DNA from: Clostridiales bacterium
GTDB lineage: Bacteria; Bacillota; Clostridia; Oscillospirales; Acutalibacteraceae
Reading direction: 5' to 3'
DNA: 64,000 nucleotides
NCBI GenBank assembly: GCA_022799115.1
Contig: JAAWNT010000005.1
Location: 46,476-110,475 of the forward strand
The translations under genes and the position numbers were made by a program. The notes below the pieces were generated by a model. The model ran no database searches. It saw nothing but the letters and a program-made list of their open reading frames with translations, and was not told the origin of the DNA. Below are positions 1-13,700 of this stretch, in pieces; position 1 is the first letter of the stretch, and each line of letters starts with the position of its first letter.

Positions 1-5176
<5,176 letters not shown>

Positions 5177-5258
5177 TCCCTTCACATCCTTTTCCAATTC
5201 CATCTTGATTTTTCCATATCGCATATAAATTTAAACATGAAAAAGAGCTATTTCCGTA

Positions 5259-6341
5259 CTAAGACCCATGCCTTTGATCCATCAATCGTATAAATTCATC
5301 AAACAGGAACATCGTGTCCCGGGGTCCACAGGACGCCTCCGGGTGGAACTGTACGGAAAAGGCCGGCATATGTAGATAGCGAATCCCCTCGTTTGTTCCG
5401 TCGTTGGCATTTACAAAGCTCTCCCGGGCTGATTTGGGCAGGCTTTCGCGCACGACTGCATATCCGTGGTTCTGGCTGGTAATGAATACGCGTCCGGTTG
5501 CCAAATCCTTGACCGGCTGGTTTCCTCCCCGATGTCCGTACTTGAGCTTTTCGGTAGAGGCTCCCTGAGACAACGCCAATAACTGATGCCCCAAACAGAT
5601 GCCAAAGGTAGGAAGCCCGCTATCACACAGTTTGGAAAGCTCCTCCACAATCCGGGGATTGTCCTGGGGATCACCGGGCCCGTTGCTCAGCATAAGACCG
5701 TCGGGCTTATGCCGTAAGATATTCTGGGCCGTGGCGCTTTGTGGCATACGTATGACCTCGCAATCCCGCTTGACCAGCTCTCGGACAATGTTCTCCTTGG
5801 CCCCAAAGTCCCACAGCACCACACGGCGGCGCTTTCCGGCTCCCTGAATCAGCGGCTCTTCAATGCTCACCGATTCCACCGCCCCGCGGATACTAAAATC
5901 GGACAGCTCCTTTTGAATCTGCCGCACATCCGGTTTTTGGAACGTAATCCGGGCATTCATCACCCCTTGTTCCCGCAGGATCTTGGTAAGCGCCCGGGTA
6001 TCGACGCCATATAGCCCCACCACGCCCTTTTCTTTTAAAAAGGTGTCAAGATCTCCCTCACTGCGAAAGTTAGAGGGGACTTGACACCATTCTCTTACAA
6101 TATAAGCGGAGAGACGGGGAGCTCTGTTTTCAAAATCCGCGGGAATCACCCCGTAGTTGCCAATCAGGGGAAAGGTATGCACCACCATTTGTCCATAATA
6201 GCTGGGATCGGTCAGCGTCTCCAGGTAACCGGTCATCGCAGTGGTGAACACCGCCTCTCCCGTCACCTCACGGCGGGCCCCAAAGCTTTTGCCTTCAAAC
6301 ACCTCGCCGTTTTCCAAAATCAAATAAATCGCTTGCTCCAT
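5259..6341 (-). CDS. carA: Carbamoyl-phosphate synthase small chain
   Basis: Glutaminase subunit that supplies ammonia to CarB. The N-terminal CarA domain (ENGEVFEGKSFGA, FTTAMTGYLETLTDPSYYGQ) precedes a class I glutamine amidotransferase domain with the nucleophile in FGICLGHQ and the His-Glu pair in FHPEASCGPRD. From MEQAIYLIL it is 360 residues, normal for the family. I chose the ATG at 6341 because GGAGG lies seven bases upstream; the frame is open a little further. It starts 13 nt after the ANTAR gene stops and is followed by carB, so it is part of the glutamine operon. No oddities. Confidence 0.96.
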   Translation of the reverse strand: MEQAIYLILENGEVFEGKSFGARREVTGEAVFTTAMTGYLETLTDPSYYGQMVVHTFPLIGNYGVIPADFENRAPRLSAYIVREWCQVPSNFRSEGDLDTFLKEKGVVGLYGVDTRALTKILREQGVMNARITFQKPDVRQIQKELSDFSIRGAVESVSIEEPLIQGAGKRRRVVLWDFGAKENIVRELVKRDCEVIRMPQSATAQNILRHKPDGLMLSNGPGDPQDNPRIVEELSKLCDSGLPTFGICLGHQLLALSQGASTEKLKYGHRGGNQPVKDLATGRVFITSQNHGYAVVRESLPKSARESFVNANDGTNEGIRYLHMPAFSVQFHPEASCGPRDTMFLFDEFIRLMDQRHGS

Positions 6342-6354
6342 GACTCTTCCTCCG

Positions 6355-6924
6355 TCAGCCTTCATAGGTTTTTATGATATCCTCCGCGATCTGCCGCCTT
6401 GTCAGACGCGTGTCCATCGCTTGTTTTTCCAAATATCGGTGGGCCTCCTGTTCAGTCAGACGCCGATATTGAATCAAGGCGCATTTTGCCCGGTCCACCA
6501 GCTTGATCTCCTCGATCTTTTGCTGTAGCTTATTATTTTCACTTTTCAAGCCCAGCATACGCTTGCGGGAGGCCGTGGCGATCTTCAGCGTCTGATAAAA
6601 CACCTGGCGGCTAACTGGCTTTGGTACGATAAGCACGCCGTAATCCTCCACTTTTTCTGCAATTTCATCGGCCATCTCCGCTTTAACCAGCACCAATACG
6701 CTGGAATCCGAACTTTGGGTGACAGACACCGCCAGCTCAAATCCGGATTCATCCCGCAGCGGCGTGTTTATCAGCACCAAGTCATATCCGTCCTGAATCA
6801 TCGCCCGGCGCGCCTCTCCGCCATTGCTCACAGCCACCACCCGGTCAAAAGCCCTGGCCTTGAGCAAATCGGTTAAAAAGCTCTTTCCCTGATCCGTGCC
6901 CGCTACCACCAAAACGTGGTCCAT
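6355..6924 (-). CDS. ANTAR-domain RNA-binding antiterminator with pseudo-receiver (NitR-like)
   Basis: A 189-residue regulator. Residues 1-115 have a receiver-like fold, but the usual phosphate-accepting Asp is replaced: the strand reads YDLVLINTPLRDESG, with Asn where LLD is normal, and the acidic pair near the N-terminus is missing. A coiled coil (about 118-140) leads to a C-terminal ANTAR domain (AKCALIQYRRLTEQEAHRYL, then KQAMDTRLTRRQIAEDII). ANTAR domains bind small RNA hairpins with six-base loops having A at 1 and G at 4 and prevent transcription termination. The gene is directly downstream of glnA, a known clostridial pairing, and three matching hairpins occur in this window. The missing Asp suggests a non-phosphorylation signal, perhaps contact with glutamine synthetase (inference). 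Confidence 0.9.
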   Translation of the reverse strand: MDHVLVVAGTDQGKSFLTDLLKARAFDRVVAVSNGGEARRAMIQDGYDLVLINTPLRDESGFELAVSVTQSSDSSVLVLVKAEMADEIAEKVEDYGVLIVPKPVSRQVFYQTLKIATASRKRMLGLKSENNKLQQKIEEIKLVDRAKCALIQYRRLTEQEAHRYLEKQAMDTRLTRRQIAEDIIKTYEG

Positions 6925-6968
6925 ACTCTCACCAGACTTTCTTTCTGCTTTTTGGAAAGAGGCTGCTT

Positions 6969-8288
6969 TTATATATTTACAAAGTAAAAATCATGATCGA
7001 ATTGGTCCTGGTTTTCTACCTTTACATAGCGCTCCCACTGCGCCTGTTTTTCTTTGCAATAATTATCCAGCAAACGCTTGGGCACCACAGCCTTGACAAA
7101 ATCGCTGTCAGCAGCCAGCCGGATCGCCTCTCCCAAAGTTTTTGGAAGCGTTCGTATGTCCCTGAGCTGTTCCCCGCTTGCCCGGTACAGATCAAAGTCG
7201 GAGGGAGGACACAGCGTTGCTCCTCTCTTGATTCCATCCAGTCCCGCCATCAAAAGCAGGGCAAAGGCAAGATGAGCGTTGCAGGAGGGATCGGGAGAGC
7301 GCAGCTCCATCCGGCTGTTTTCTCCTTCAGATGCTGGAATTCGGATGAGCTGAGAGCGGTTCTGGTGGGACCAAGTGACATATTTAGGAGCCTCAAACTC
7401 TCCAAATCTCCGATAGGAGTTGGGCAGAGGGTTCAAGAAAAGGGTAATTTCCGGAATTCTCTCCAGAATCCCCGCCATGAAGCTCTCCGCTTCCTGAGAA
7501 TGCTCCGTTCCGGAGGTCTTAAACAGATTCACCCCGTCTTTAAAAAGGGAAAGATTGATATGCAGGCCGCTCCCGCTTTTGCCCGGCAGAGGTTTGGGTA
7601 AAAAGGTGGCATAAAGTCCGTTTCGGGCCGCGATATTGCGCACCACAGCGCGAAAGGTCACCAGGTTGTCGGCGGCGCTCAAAGCGTCGCTGTATTTAAA
7701 GTCAATTTCATTTTGCCCGGGGCCCTGCTCATGATGAGAGCTCTCCGGCCGGATTCCCATCTGTTCCAGCGAAAGGCAGATCTCCCGCCGCACGTTTTCC
7801 CCGCGATCCTTGGGGGCAATGTCGCAATAGCCCGCATGATCGTGGGGGATATTGGTAGGATAACCTTTTTCATCCGTTTCAAACAGATAAAATTCGCATT
7901 CCGAACCGATCTTACATGCATATCCCATGGATTCCGCCTGTCTTGCGGCGCGTTGCAGCAGGCTGCGGGCATTCCCCTCAAAGGGAGCGCCGTCGGGATA
8001 CTTGACGTCGCAGAAGAACCGGATCACCCGCCCCTGGGACGGACGCCAGGGCATGATGGATAAGGTGGCGGCATCCGGCACCACAAACAGGTCGGATTCG
8101 TCCACATGCATGAACCCGCGCACGGCAGAAGCGTCAAAGGAAATCCCTTTTTCAAACGCACGGGGCAGCTCCCCGGGCAGGATGGATATGTTTTTTTGCG
8201 TTCCAAAAATATCGCAAAACACCAGGCGGATAAACTTGACGTCGTTTTCCTCCACAAAGCGCAGCACTTCAGCGATGGTCTCTTTCAT
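6969..8288 (-). CDS. glnA: Glutamine synthetase type I
   Basis: ATP-dependent synthesis of glutamine from glutamate and ammonia. 439 residues, normal for GSI-alpha. Visible motifs are FCDIFGTQKN near the N-terminus, the metal/ammonia-site stretch GPGQNEIDFKYSDALSAADN, PKPLPGKSGSGLHINLS, and PSCNAHLAFALLLMAGLDGI. I see no adenylylation-loop insertion. The ATG at 8288 (MKETIAEVL) has GGGGG eight bases upstream; an in-frame ATG at 8303 has only a weak site. It sits between the GXGXG glutamate-synthase protein and the ANTAR regulator, so it probably follows glt operon control. A possible internal promoter lies just upstream. A second, unrelated glutamine synthetase (glnN) is encoded about 6.5 kb away. 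Confidence 0.95.
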   Translation of the reverse strand: MKETIAEVLRFVEENDVKFIRLVFCDIFGTQKNISILPGELPRAFEKGISFDASAVRGFMHVDESDLFVVPDAATLSIMPWRPSQGRVIRFFCDVKYPDGAPFEGNARSLLQRAARQAESMGYACKIGSECEFYLFETDEKGYPTNIPHDHAGYCDIAPKDRGENVRREICLSLEQMGIRPESSHHEQGPGQNEIDFKYSDALSAADNLVTFRAVVRNIAARNGLYATFLPKPLPGKSGSGLHINLSLFKDGVNLFKTSGTEHSQEAESFMAGILERIPEITLFLNPLPNSYRRFGEFEAPKYVTWSHQNRSQLIRIPASEGENSRMELRSPDPSCNAHLAFALLLMAGLDGIKRGATLCPPSDFDLYRASGEQLRDIRTLPKTLGEAIRLAADSDFVKAVVPKRLLDNYCKEKQAQWERYVKVENQDQFDHDFYFVNI

Positions 8289-8329
8289 GGATTTAGCCCC
8301 CATTTCTCTAAAATCAACGTATGATTCCC

Positions 8330-8358
8330 ATTATACACCGCTTAATTTTGGGTATAAA
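8330..8358 (-). promoter_or_regulatory. Possible internal promoter upstream of glnA
   Basis: Minus strand: a TTTATA -35-like box (8358-8353), 17-bp spacer, and a perfect TATAAT (8335-8330), with the glnA start about 40 nt further on. The -35 match is only four of six, and the box overlaps the end of the upstream gene. I find no ANTAR-type hairpin in the short leader. Confidence 0.35.
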
Positions 8359-9064
8359 GCTGTTTATATGGATTTTTTGTGTCAGGTTTGAGCAGATAAA
8401 AGGACTTACCGATTACCTGATCGAAACTCTCTTGAAACAGGGAACAAAATTCCTGAAGCGGCTGACGGATGGCCGCTAATTCCCGTTCCCCACAGGGATA
8501 AGCCACCACCTGGGGCGGCAGATCGGGAGGCAGTTCCTCGCACCGTAGGTAAATGGCTCCACCGTGCATTCCGGTTCCACAGAAATTGCCTACCGGCACT
8601 TTTTGTCCGCAGTGAAGCCCCAGCACAATAATCACGCCGCCTGCCTGGTATTCCCCCAAAAAACTGCCGGCGCGGCCGCCCACCACCAGCATGGGGATTT
8701 TATCCCGGTAAGCCTTCATATGAATACCAGCCCGGTAGCCTGTGTCTCCTTTTACAAAAATGCGGCCGCCCCGCATGGCGTAACCTGTGGCATCTCCGGC
8801 GCTGCCGTGCACCGTAATGGTCCCTTCGTTCATGGTATCCCCTGTGGCCTCCTGCACATTTCCATATACGGTGATCTCGCTGCCATCCAGATAGGCGCCC
8901 AGGGCATTGCCCGGCGTGCCGTGGATCTCCAGTTTCTTTCCCTTGGATCCGCTGGCTATATAGCGCTGCCCCAGACAGTTTTCAATTCGAATCCTGCCGT
9001 CCTCTGCGCTGCGTAATCGTTGGTTTAACTCTTGAAAGGGCATTTGACCGGCGTCAATCTTCAT
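8342..9064 (-). CDS. Glutamate synthase domain 3 (GXGXG) protein
   Basis: A 240-residue stand-alone version of the C-terminal beta-helix domain of the glutamate synthase large subunit. The right-handed helix is marked by repeated G-x-x-G turns (GNALGAYLDGSEITVYG, GDATGYAMRGGRIFVKG, GGRAGSFLGEYQAGGVIIVL). In fused GltB this domain packs against the FMN core and helps form the ammonia tunnel. It overlaps the end of the flavin oxidoreductase gene by 11 nt, which implies coupled translation, and is followed by glnA. The ATG at 9064 has AGGTGG upstream. The same fold occurs in formylmethanofuran dehydrogenase subunit C, but the neighbours make glutamate synthase the better call. Confidence 0.9.
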   Translation of the reverse strand: MKIDAGQMPFQELNQRLRSAEDGRIRIENCLGQRYIASGSKGKKLEIHGTPGNALGAYLDGSEITVYGNVQEATGDTMNEGTITVHGSAGDATGYAMRGGRIFVKGDTGYRAGIHMKAYRDKIPMLVVGGRAGSFLGEYQAGGVIIVLGLHCGQKVPVGNFCGTGMHGGAIYLRCEELPPDLPPQVVAYPCGERELAAIRQPLQEFCSLFQESFDQVIGKSFYLLKPDTKNPYKQLYTQN

Positions 9065-10292
9065 CCTCAGCACCACCTAACATCTTATTTCGTTCCACCT
9101 TTGAAAAGGCCATCAACTGGGGTTTTTCTCGGATCAAGGCAAAGTCCACCGAACTCAGTGGAGTCCTGTTTCGGATCATAGCGGTATAAATGCCGCAGCG
9201 GGACACATCCCCAACCATCATATATCCTTTGAGCAGATCGTCCTGCACAAACAGTTTTTTGTAAGCGTCCCCATCCTTGGAAAGCAGGGCTTTCCCCTGG
9301 GGAGATCCCGCCGTCGCCACATGCAACCCAAAAAATCCAATGGAATTCATGGGGATGGCCCGGTCATACCGGCTGTCTCCTCCCGCCATATTGATTCCGG
9401 CGCATTCTCCCTGAAGATAGGCATTGGGAAGCAGCGCCAGCACCCGGGATTGTCCGGTAGTGATATCCAGGCTTTCGCTGCAATCTCCCGCAGCAAATAC
9501 GTCGGGCAATGTAGTCGCGCAGCGGGTATCGGTCATAATTCCTCTGCCCGTCTTTCCTCCGGCTTCCGCGATGAGTTCTATATTGGGAGAAACGCCCACT
9601 GCCACCACCAGAATGTCAAAGGGGAGCCGGGTTCCGCTTTTCAGCGCCGCAGTATTTCCTTCAAACCGCTCCACTCCATCGGAGAGAAGAAAGTCTACGC
9701 CCTGTTTTTCAATATGGTCCTGCATCCGCTTGGCGGCGTCCACATCCAGAATACTGGAAAGGATGTGGTCCGCCAGATCTACTACCGTGACATTCTGCGC
9801 CAGATGGCGGATCCCTTCGGCACATTTTAGCCCAATGAGTCCGGCCCCCATGATAAGCACCCGGCTATTAGGCGTAAGAGCGGCCCCAAGCCGCAGCGCA
9901 TCATCCAGGGACTGGAAAGTAAACCGTTTTTCCACCTGGCGGATTCCCTCAATGGGCGGGACAAAGGGGCGGGACCCGGTGGCCATCAGAAGCTTCTCAT
10001 ATTCAAGCGTGCGTCCGTCTGAAAGCAGAGCCTTATGCTCTTCAGGGATAATGCGGCAGACGGAAACCCCTGTGAGCAGTTCGCAGCGGTTTTCCTCGTA
10101 AAACCCATCGGGGCGGTACTTCATCCGCTGCCGGTCGGTTTCTCCCCGCAGTAAATAGGAGATCAGGGGCCGTGAATAGGTATGGTAGGGTTCCTCCGAT
10201 ACCAGGGTAATACTCCCTTCACGGTCCAGTTGGCGGATTCCCTCCACACAGCCTACCGCTGCGGTGGAATTCCCTATAATCACATAACGCAT
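9054..10292 (-). CDS. NAD(P)/FAD-dependent oxidoreductase of the split glutamate synthase
   Basis: A 412-residue pyridine-nucleotide-disulphide-oxidoreductase-fold protein. The N-terminal FAD motif reads YVIIGNSTAAVGCVEGI, a second dinucleotide site follows in VLIMGAGLIGLKCAEGI, and the distal FAD motif is DVFAAGDCSE. It lacks a redox-active CxxxxC, so it is a simple electron-transfer flavoprotein. Its role is inferred: between the ferredoxin and GXGXG genes it probably passes reducing power to the ferredoxin and FMN core, replacing the usual GltD. I chose ATG 10292 with AGAGGTG six bases upstream; it starts five nt after the ferredoxin stop. Confidence 0.88.
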   Translation of the reverse strand: MRYVIIGNSTAAVGCVEGIRQLDREGSITLVSEEPYHTYSRPLISYLLRGETDRQRMKYRPDGFYEENRCELLTGVSVCRIIPEEHKALLSDGRTLEYEKLLMATGSRPFVPPIEGIRQVEKRFTFQSLDDALRLGAALTPNSRVLIMGAGLIGLKCAEGIRHLAQNVTVVDLADHILSSILDVDAAKRMQDHIEKQGVDFLLSDGVERFEGNTAALKSGTRLPFDILVVAVGVSPNIELIAEAGGKTGRGIMTDTRCATTLPDVFAAGDCSESLDITTGQSRVLALLPNAYLQGECAGINMAGGDSRYDRAIPMNSIGFFGLHVATAGSPQGKALLSKDGDAYKKLFVQDDLLKGYMMVGDVSRCGIYTAMIRNRTPLSSVDFALIREKPQLMAFSKVERNKMLGGAEDED

Positions 10293-10297
10293 ATGTT

Positions 10298-10729
10298 TCA
10301 CCTCTCCTCATACACGATGGCCCGGTTGGGACAGTGAGCCACACAAGCCGGCGAACCGTCGCTGTTTTTCAGGCAAAGTTCGCATTTTTGCACCACCCCG
10401 TCCTGGGACGGCATAATCGCCCCGTAGGGACAACTTAAAATGCAGGTGTAACAACCCACGCACTTTCCCTGATTAACGGCGATCACCCCGTCGTTTAATG
10501 TGAGGGCGCCGGTAATGCAGCTTTTCACACACAGCGGCTCGGCGCAGTGCCGGCAGGATACCGCAAAGCTCACCCCTTCTTTTCCCTCTTCAATCTGGAT
10601 CCGGGGATGAATGGCGATTCCCTTTAGGGCCTTGGCCATATCGTCGATCCCGGAATTTGCAAAGGCACAATAATATTCGCAAAGATGGCACCCCAAGCAC
10701 CAATCCTCATTGACATAGATTCGTTTCAT
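10298..10729 (-). CDS. Four-cluster ferredoxin of the glutamate synthase complex
   Basis: A 143-residue iron-sulphur protein. Cysteine groups are CLGCHLCEYYC, CRHCAEPLCVKSC, CVGCYTCILSCPYG, and CELCLKN followed by CVAHCP, enough for about four [4Fe-4S] clusters, like the HycB/DmsB electron-transfer family. It sits eight nt after the FMN core gene and five nt before the flavin oxidoreductase, so it most likely carries electrons between them. Start ATG 10729 follows GTAGGGGA. The family is clear; the exact partner is inferred from gene order. Confidence 0.9.
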   Translation of the reverse strand: MKRIYVNEDWCLGCHLCEYYCAFANSGIDDMAKALKGIAIHPRIQIEEGKEGVSFAVSCRHCAEPLCVKSCITGALTLNDGVIAVNQGKCVGCYTCILSCPYGAIMPSQDGVVQKCELCLKNSDGSPACVAHCPNRAIVYEER

Positions 10730-10737
10730 ATTGTCCC

Positions 10738-12243
10738 CTACTCTCCCGCGTGTTTGATTCCCAGGATTTGCAGCTCTTTTTCATTGAGACCCACTCCCCG
10801 CAGCATCAGGCGGTTGCCCCGCAAGGCTTCAATAGAATTGATCCCCATGCCGCCCATCATCTCCTTAATCTCATGCTCCCAGGCTGTGATCAGATTCACA
10901 AGCCGTTCGCTGCCAACGTTGGGGTTTAACCGCTTGACCAGATCGGGCCGCTGGGTTGCAATCCCCCAATTGCATCTTCCCTGCTGGCAGCTTCGGCACA
11001 GGTGGCATCCCAAGGCCAGCAGCGCGCTGGTGGCAATGTATACTGCGTCCGCTCCCAAAGCGATCGCTTTTACCAAATCGGCGCTGCTGCGAATGCTGCC
11101 GCCCACAACAATGGATACGTTTCCCCGGATTCCCTCTTCTCTGAGCCGTTGGTCCACACTGGCAAGCGCCAACTCGATGGGAATGCCCACATTGTCCCGG
11201 ATGCGGGTAGGCGCGGCCCCCGTGCCTCCCCGGAATCCGTCGATGGCGATGATATCCGCGCCGCTGCGGGCGATACCGCTGGCGATGGCGGCCACGTTAT
11301 GCACCGCCGCCACCTTGACAATAACCGGCTTTCTGTAGGCGGTGGCCTCCTTTAAGGAGTAAACCAGCTGGCGCAGATCCTCGATGGAATAAATGTCATG
11401 GTGAGGCGCTGGGGAGATGGCGTCGCTGCCCTCGGGAATCATACGCGTTTTGGAAACCTCCCCCACAATCTTGGCCCCGGGCAGGTGCCCGCCGATCCCC
11501 GGCTTGGCCCCCTGACCCATCTTAATCTCAATCGCTGCCCCGGTTTCCAAATACTCCTTATGTACGCCAAACCGTCCGGACGCCACCTGGACAATGGTGT
11601 TTTTCCCATATTCATAAAAGTCTTCGTGCAGGCCGCCCTCGCCGGTATTGTAGTATATTCCCAGCTGTTGGGCTGCACGGGCAAGGCTTTCATGGGCGTT
11701 GTAACTGATGGACCCATAGCTCATTGCAGAAAACATCACCGGTACGGAAAGCTCTAAATGAGGTCCTAAATTGTTGATTAAATTCCCCGTTTCATCCCGC
11801 TCCACCCGTTCCGGCTTTTTGCCCAGAGTAACCTTGGTTTCCATGGGTTCCCGCAGAGGATCAATGGGAGGATTGGTTACCTGTGAGGCGTTGATTAGCA
11901 TCTTATCCCAGTATACCGGGTACTGCTTAGGGGTGCCCATGGAGGACAACAGCACGCCGCCGCTGCCCGCCTGGCGGTAGATCTCTCCAATGCTATCTGA
12001 GGTCCAGTTGGCGTTAGCGCGGAACGTGTGATCGCTTTTAACGATCTTCAGCGCTCTGGTAGGGCAAAGCGCTACACAGCGGTGGCAATTGACGCATTTG
12101 CTCTCGTCGGCGGTCATTTTTTTCAAGTCTTCCTCATAGCGGTGGACCTCGTTAGCGCATTGCCTTTCGCATACGCGGCAGGCGATGCAGCGATCCAGGT
12201 TGCGAATCACCTCAAATTCCGGATACAAAAAATTTACTGGCAT
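10738..12243 (-). CDS. FMN-binding glutamate synthase core with N-terminal ferredoxin domain
   Basis: A 501-residue protein catalysing the reductive transfer of ammonia to 2-oxoglutarate. N-terminal residues carry two [4Fe-4S] motifs (CIACRVCERQC and CVNCHRCVALCP). The rest is the FMN TIM barrel of glutamate synthase, with GEGGLHEDFYEYG, KMGQGAKPGIGGHLPGAKI, IAIDGFRGGTGAAP and the iron-sulphur loop CHLCRSCQQGRCNWGIATQ. I chose ATG 12243 (MPVNFLYPEFE) because AAGGAGGTG lies seven bases upstream; it overlaps the end of the amidase gene by ten nt. This split layout is known in archaea and clostridia and differs from the fused GltB of most bacteria. Confidence 0.95.
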   Translation of the reverse strand: MPVNFLYPEFEVIRNLDRCIACRVCERQCANEVHRYEEDLKKMTADESKCVNCHRCVALCPTRALKIVKSDHTFRANANWTSDSIGEIYRQAGSGGVLLSSMGTPKQYPVYWDKMLINASQVTNPPIDPLREPMETKVTLGKKPERVERDETGNLINNLGPHLELSVPVMFSAMSYGSISYNAHESLARAAQQLGIYYNTGEGGLHEDFYEYGKNTIVQVASGRFGVHKEYLETGAAIEIKMGQGAKPGIGGHLPGAKIVGEVSKTRMIPEGSDAISPAPHHDIYSIEDLRQLVYSLKEATAYRKPVIVKVAAVHNVAAIASGIARSGADIIAIDGFRGGTGAAPTRIRDNVGIPIELALASVDQRLREEGIRGNVSIVVGGSIRSSADLVKAIALGADAVYIATSALLALGCHLCRSCQQGRCNWGIATQRPDLVKRLNPNVGSERLVNLITAWEHEIKEMMGGMGINSIEALRGNRLMLRGVGLNEKELQILGIKHAGE

Positions 12244-13334
12244 CCGTTGACACCTCCTTGGAGCGTAACAATCACCGGTTCCCCGCCTTTTGGGGACCAC
12301 AGCCGTTCAGGGGTCGGTTCCACAGCTCGTATGGCGCACTCTTCACTGGCCACATACACCATGTCTCCCTTTTCTCCAACCACCATAGAGCGCAGCTTGA
12401 GACGGTCGTTCAGAGCCATCATACCGCCCTCAAAGCCCAGCAGGATAGAGAATGGACCGGTAATCAGCAGACTGGGAAACGCATTTCGAAGGTAGGTAAG
12501 TTTTTCCCTCTCCTGAGGCGGCATCCGTTCGATGGTGGACCAGAATGGGGCCGCGATGACCGAGGCTACCTCCGTTAGCGTGAGCTTCTGCCTGCGATGC
12601 AGGTAATCGATCATATAGGTAATCACCTCTGTGTCGGTAAGCAGAGTGCACTGGTACCCGAACATCTCAATGTACCGGCGATTTGCATCGTAAGAAGAAA
12701 TTTCCCCATTGTGCACAATGGAGTAGTCCAGCATGGCAAACGGATGAGCGCCGCCCCACCAGCCGGGCGTATTGGTGGGGTATCGGCCATGAGCCGTCCA
12801 GCAATATCCGGCATACTCCTGAAGACGGTAGAATTCACCCACGTCCTCTGGATATCCCACCGCCTTGAATACCCCCATGTTCTTTCCGCTGGAAAAGATG
12901 TAGGCGCCGTCGATCTGGGTATTAACCCGGATGACACACCGGGCGGTATATTCTCGTTCATCCAGCTGGCTGTCTTTGAGCTTTGTCGGCAGAGGGCTGA
13001 CGAAGTAACGCCAAATCAGCGGTTCATCGGTGATCTGGGGCAGCTTTTTCACAGGGATTTTAGAAAGATTGATGACGTCAAAATGCCGCTCAATCAATTT
13101 TTCGCACCGTTCCTTGGCCTCCACATCATTATAAAATATGTGAAACGCATAATAATCCTTATATTCCGGATAAATCCCATAACCGGCGAATCCACCGCCC
13201 AGCCCATTGCTGCGGTCATGCATAGTGGCGATGGACTTTATAATCGTATCTCCCCCCAGACGTTTGCCGCTTTTGGAAAAAATACCGGAAATCGCGCAAC
13301 CGGAAGGAATTCTGACCTCTCCCTCTTTTTGCAT
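12234..13334 (-). CDS. Class II glutamine amidotransferase subunit of glutamate synthase
   Basis: A 366-residue stand-alone glutaminase domain that releases ammonia from glutamine for the FMN core. The nucleophile is Cys13 in PSGCAISGIFSKSGKR, so a 12-residue leader is expected to be removed. Other hallmarks are AGYCWTAHGRYPTNTPGWWG, YSIVHNGEISSYDANRR and TDTEVITYMIDYL. It is the first gene of the minus-strand operon, with TAAGGAGGCAGG before the start and a roughly 150-nt leader holding a terminator and an ANTAR-like hairpin. Its stop overlaps the next start, indicating coupling. Confidence 0.94.
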   Translation of the reverse strand: MQKEGEVRIPSGCAISGIFSKSGKRLGGDTIIKSIATMHDRSNGLGGGFAGYGIYPEYKDYYAFHIFYNDVEAKERCEKLIERHFDVINLSKIPVKKLPQITDEPLIWRYFVSPLPTKLKDSQLDEREYTARCVIRVNTQIDGAYIFSSGKNMGVFKAVGYPEDVGEFYRLQEYAGYCWTAHGRYPTNTPGWWGGAHPFAMLDYSIVHNGEISSYDANRRYIEMFGYQCTLLTDTEVITYMIDYLHRRQKLTLTEVASVIAAPFWSTIERMPPQEREKLTYLRNAFPSLLITGPFSILLGFEGGMMALNDRLKLRSMVVGEKGDMVYVASEECAIRAVEPTPERLWSPKGGEPVIVTLQGGVNGCQ

Positions 13335-13424
13335 ATCCCTGCCTCCTTACTCTCCAATTCATAATAACTCGGCGCTCAAAGAGCCGTCTCGTAACACATA
13401 AAAGCGCCGTTTAAGAACCATAAT

Positions 13425-13481
13425 AAAAAAGACGTTCATAAAAAGACGGAGCCATACGAGTCCGTTCCTTTTATGAACGCC
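13425..13481 (-). terminator. Leader terminator of the glt-gln-car operon
   Basis: Minus strand: a near-perfect 20-bp stem, GGCGTTCATAAAAGG... (13481-13461) against ...CTTTTTATGAACGTC (13450-13431), with a ten-base loop, followed by six T (13430-13425). It lies between promoter and first gene, so it can only work as an attenuator. Its 5' arm begins inside the loop of the small hairpin at 13490-13473 and uses that hairpin's 3' arm, so the two cannot form together. Confidence 0.85.
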
Positions 13482-13490
13482 TTTGTTCAT
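13473..13490 (-). promoter_or_regulatory. ANTAR-type hexaloop hairpin, glt leader
   Basis: Minus strand: ATGAAC-AAAGGC-GTTCAT, a perfect six-bp stem around a six-base loop with A at position 1 and G at position 4, the known ANTAR recognition feature. It starts at the predicted transcription start. Its 3' arm is needed for the terminator stem, so protein binding here should favour read-through. Only one such hairpin is seen, whereas described targets usually have two. Confidence 0.7.
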
Positions 13491-13495
13491 GTTGT

Positions 13496-13525
13496 ATTAT
13501 AGAATACTTTCTGGTTGCTTGTCAA
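13496..13525 (-). promoter_or_regulatory. Sigma-A promoter of the glt-gln-car operon
   Basis: Minus strand: TTGACA (13525-13520), 18-bp spacer, TATAAT (13501-13496), both boxes perfect. The predicted start is near 13489, at the foot of the ANTAR-like hairpin. Such a strong promoter followed at once by a terminator suggests control mainly by attenuation. Confidence 0.85.
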
Positions 13526-13645
13526 CCATTTGCATGATAATTTTTATCTTCCTGCAAAATAAGATTATTCTTCCGTCCGCGTTCGTGCATTTTGATGAAT
13601 TCATGAGAATTATAAAAAAAATCTTGCAAAACTTTCAAATAAAGG

Positions 13646-13674
13646 TTGACAATCCACCCACAGCGGGCTATAAT
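13646..13674 (+). promoter_or_regulatory. Sigma-A promoter of asnA-glnN
   Basis: TTGACA (13646-13651), 17-bp spacer, TATAAT (13669-13674), both perfect. The predicted start near 13681 lies six nt before a hexaloop hairpin. It is divergent from the glt promoter about 120 bp away; the AT-rich stretch between holds no other clear site. Confidence 0.87.
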
Positions 13675-13686
13675 GCAAAGCGTAAT

Positions 13687-13700
13687 CAGCAAGGGCGCTG
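13687..13700 (+). promoter_or_regulatory. ANTAR-type hexaloop hairpin, asnA leader
   Basis: CAGC-AAGGGC-GCTG: a four-bp stem with a six-base loop carrying A1 and G4, nearly the same loop as in the glt and amt leaders. Bases 13694-13700 are also the start of the terminator 5' arm, so the two structures exclude each other. Confidence 0.65.
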
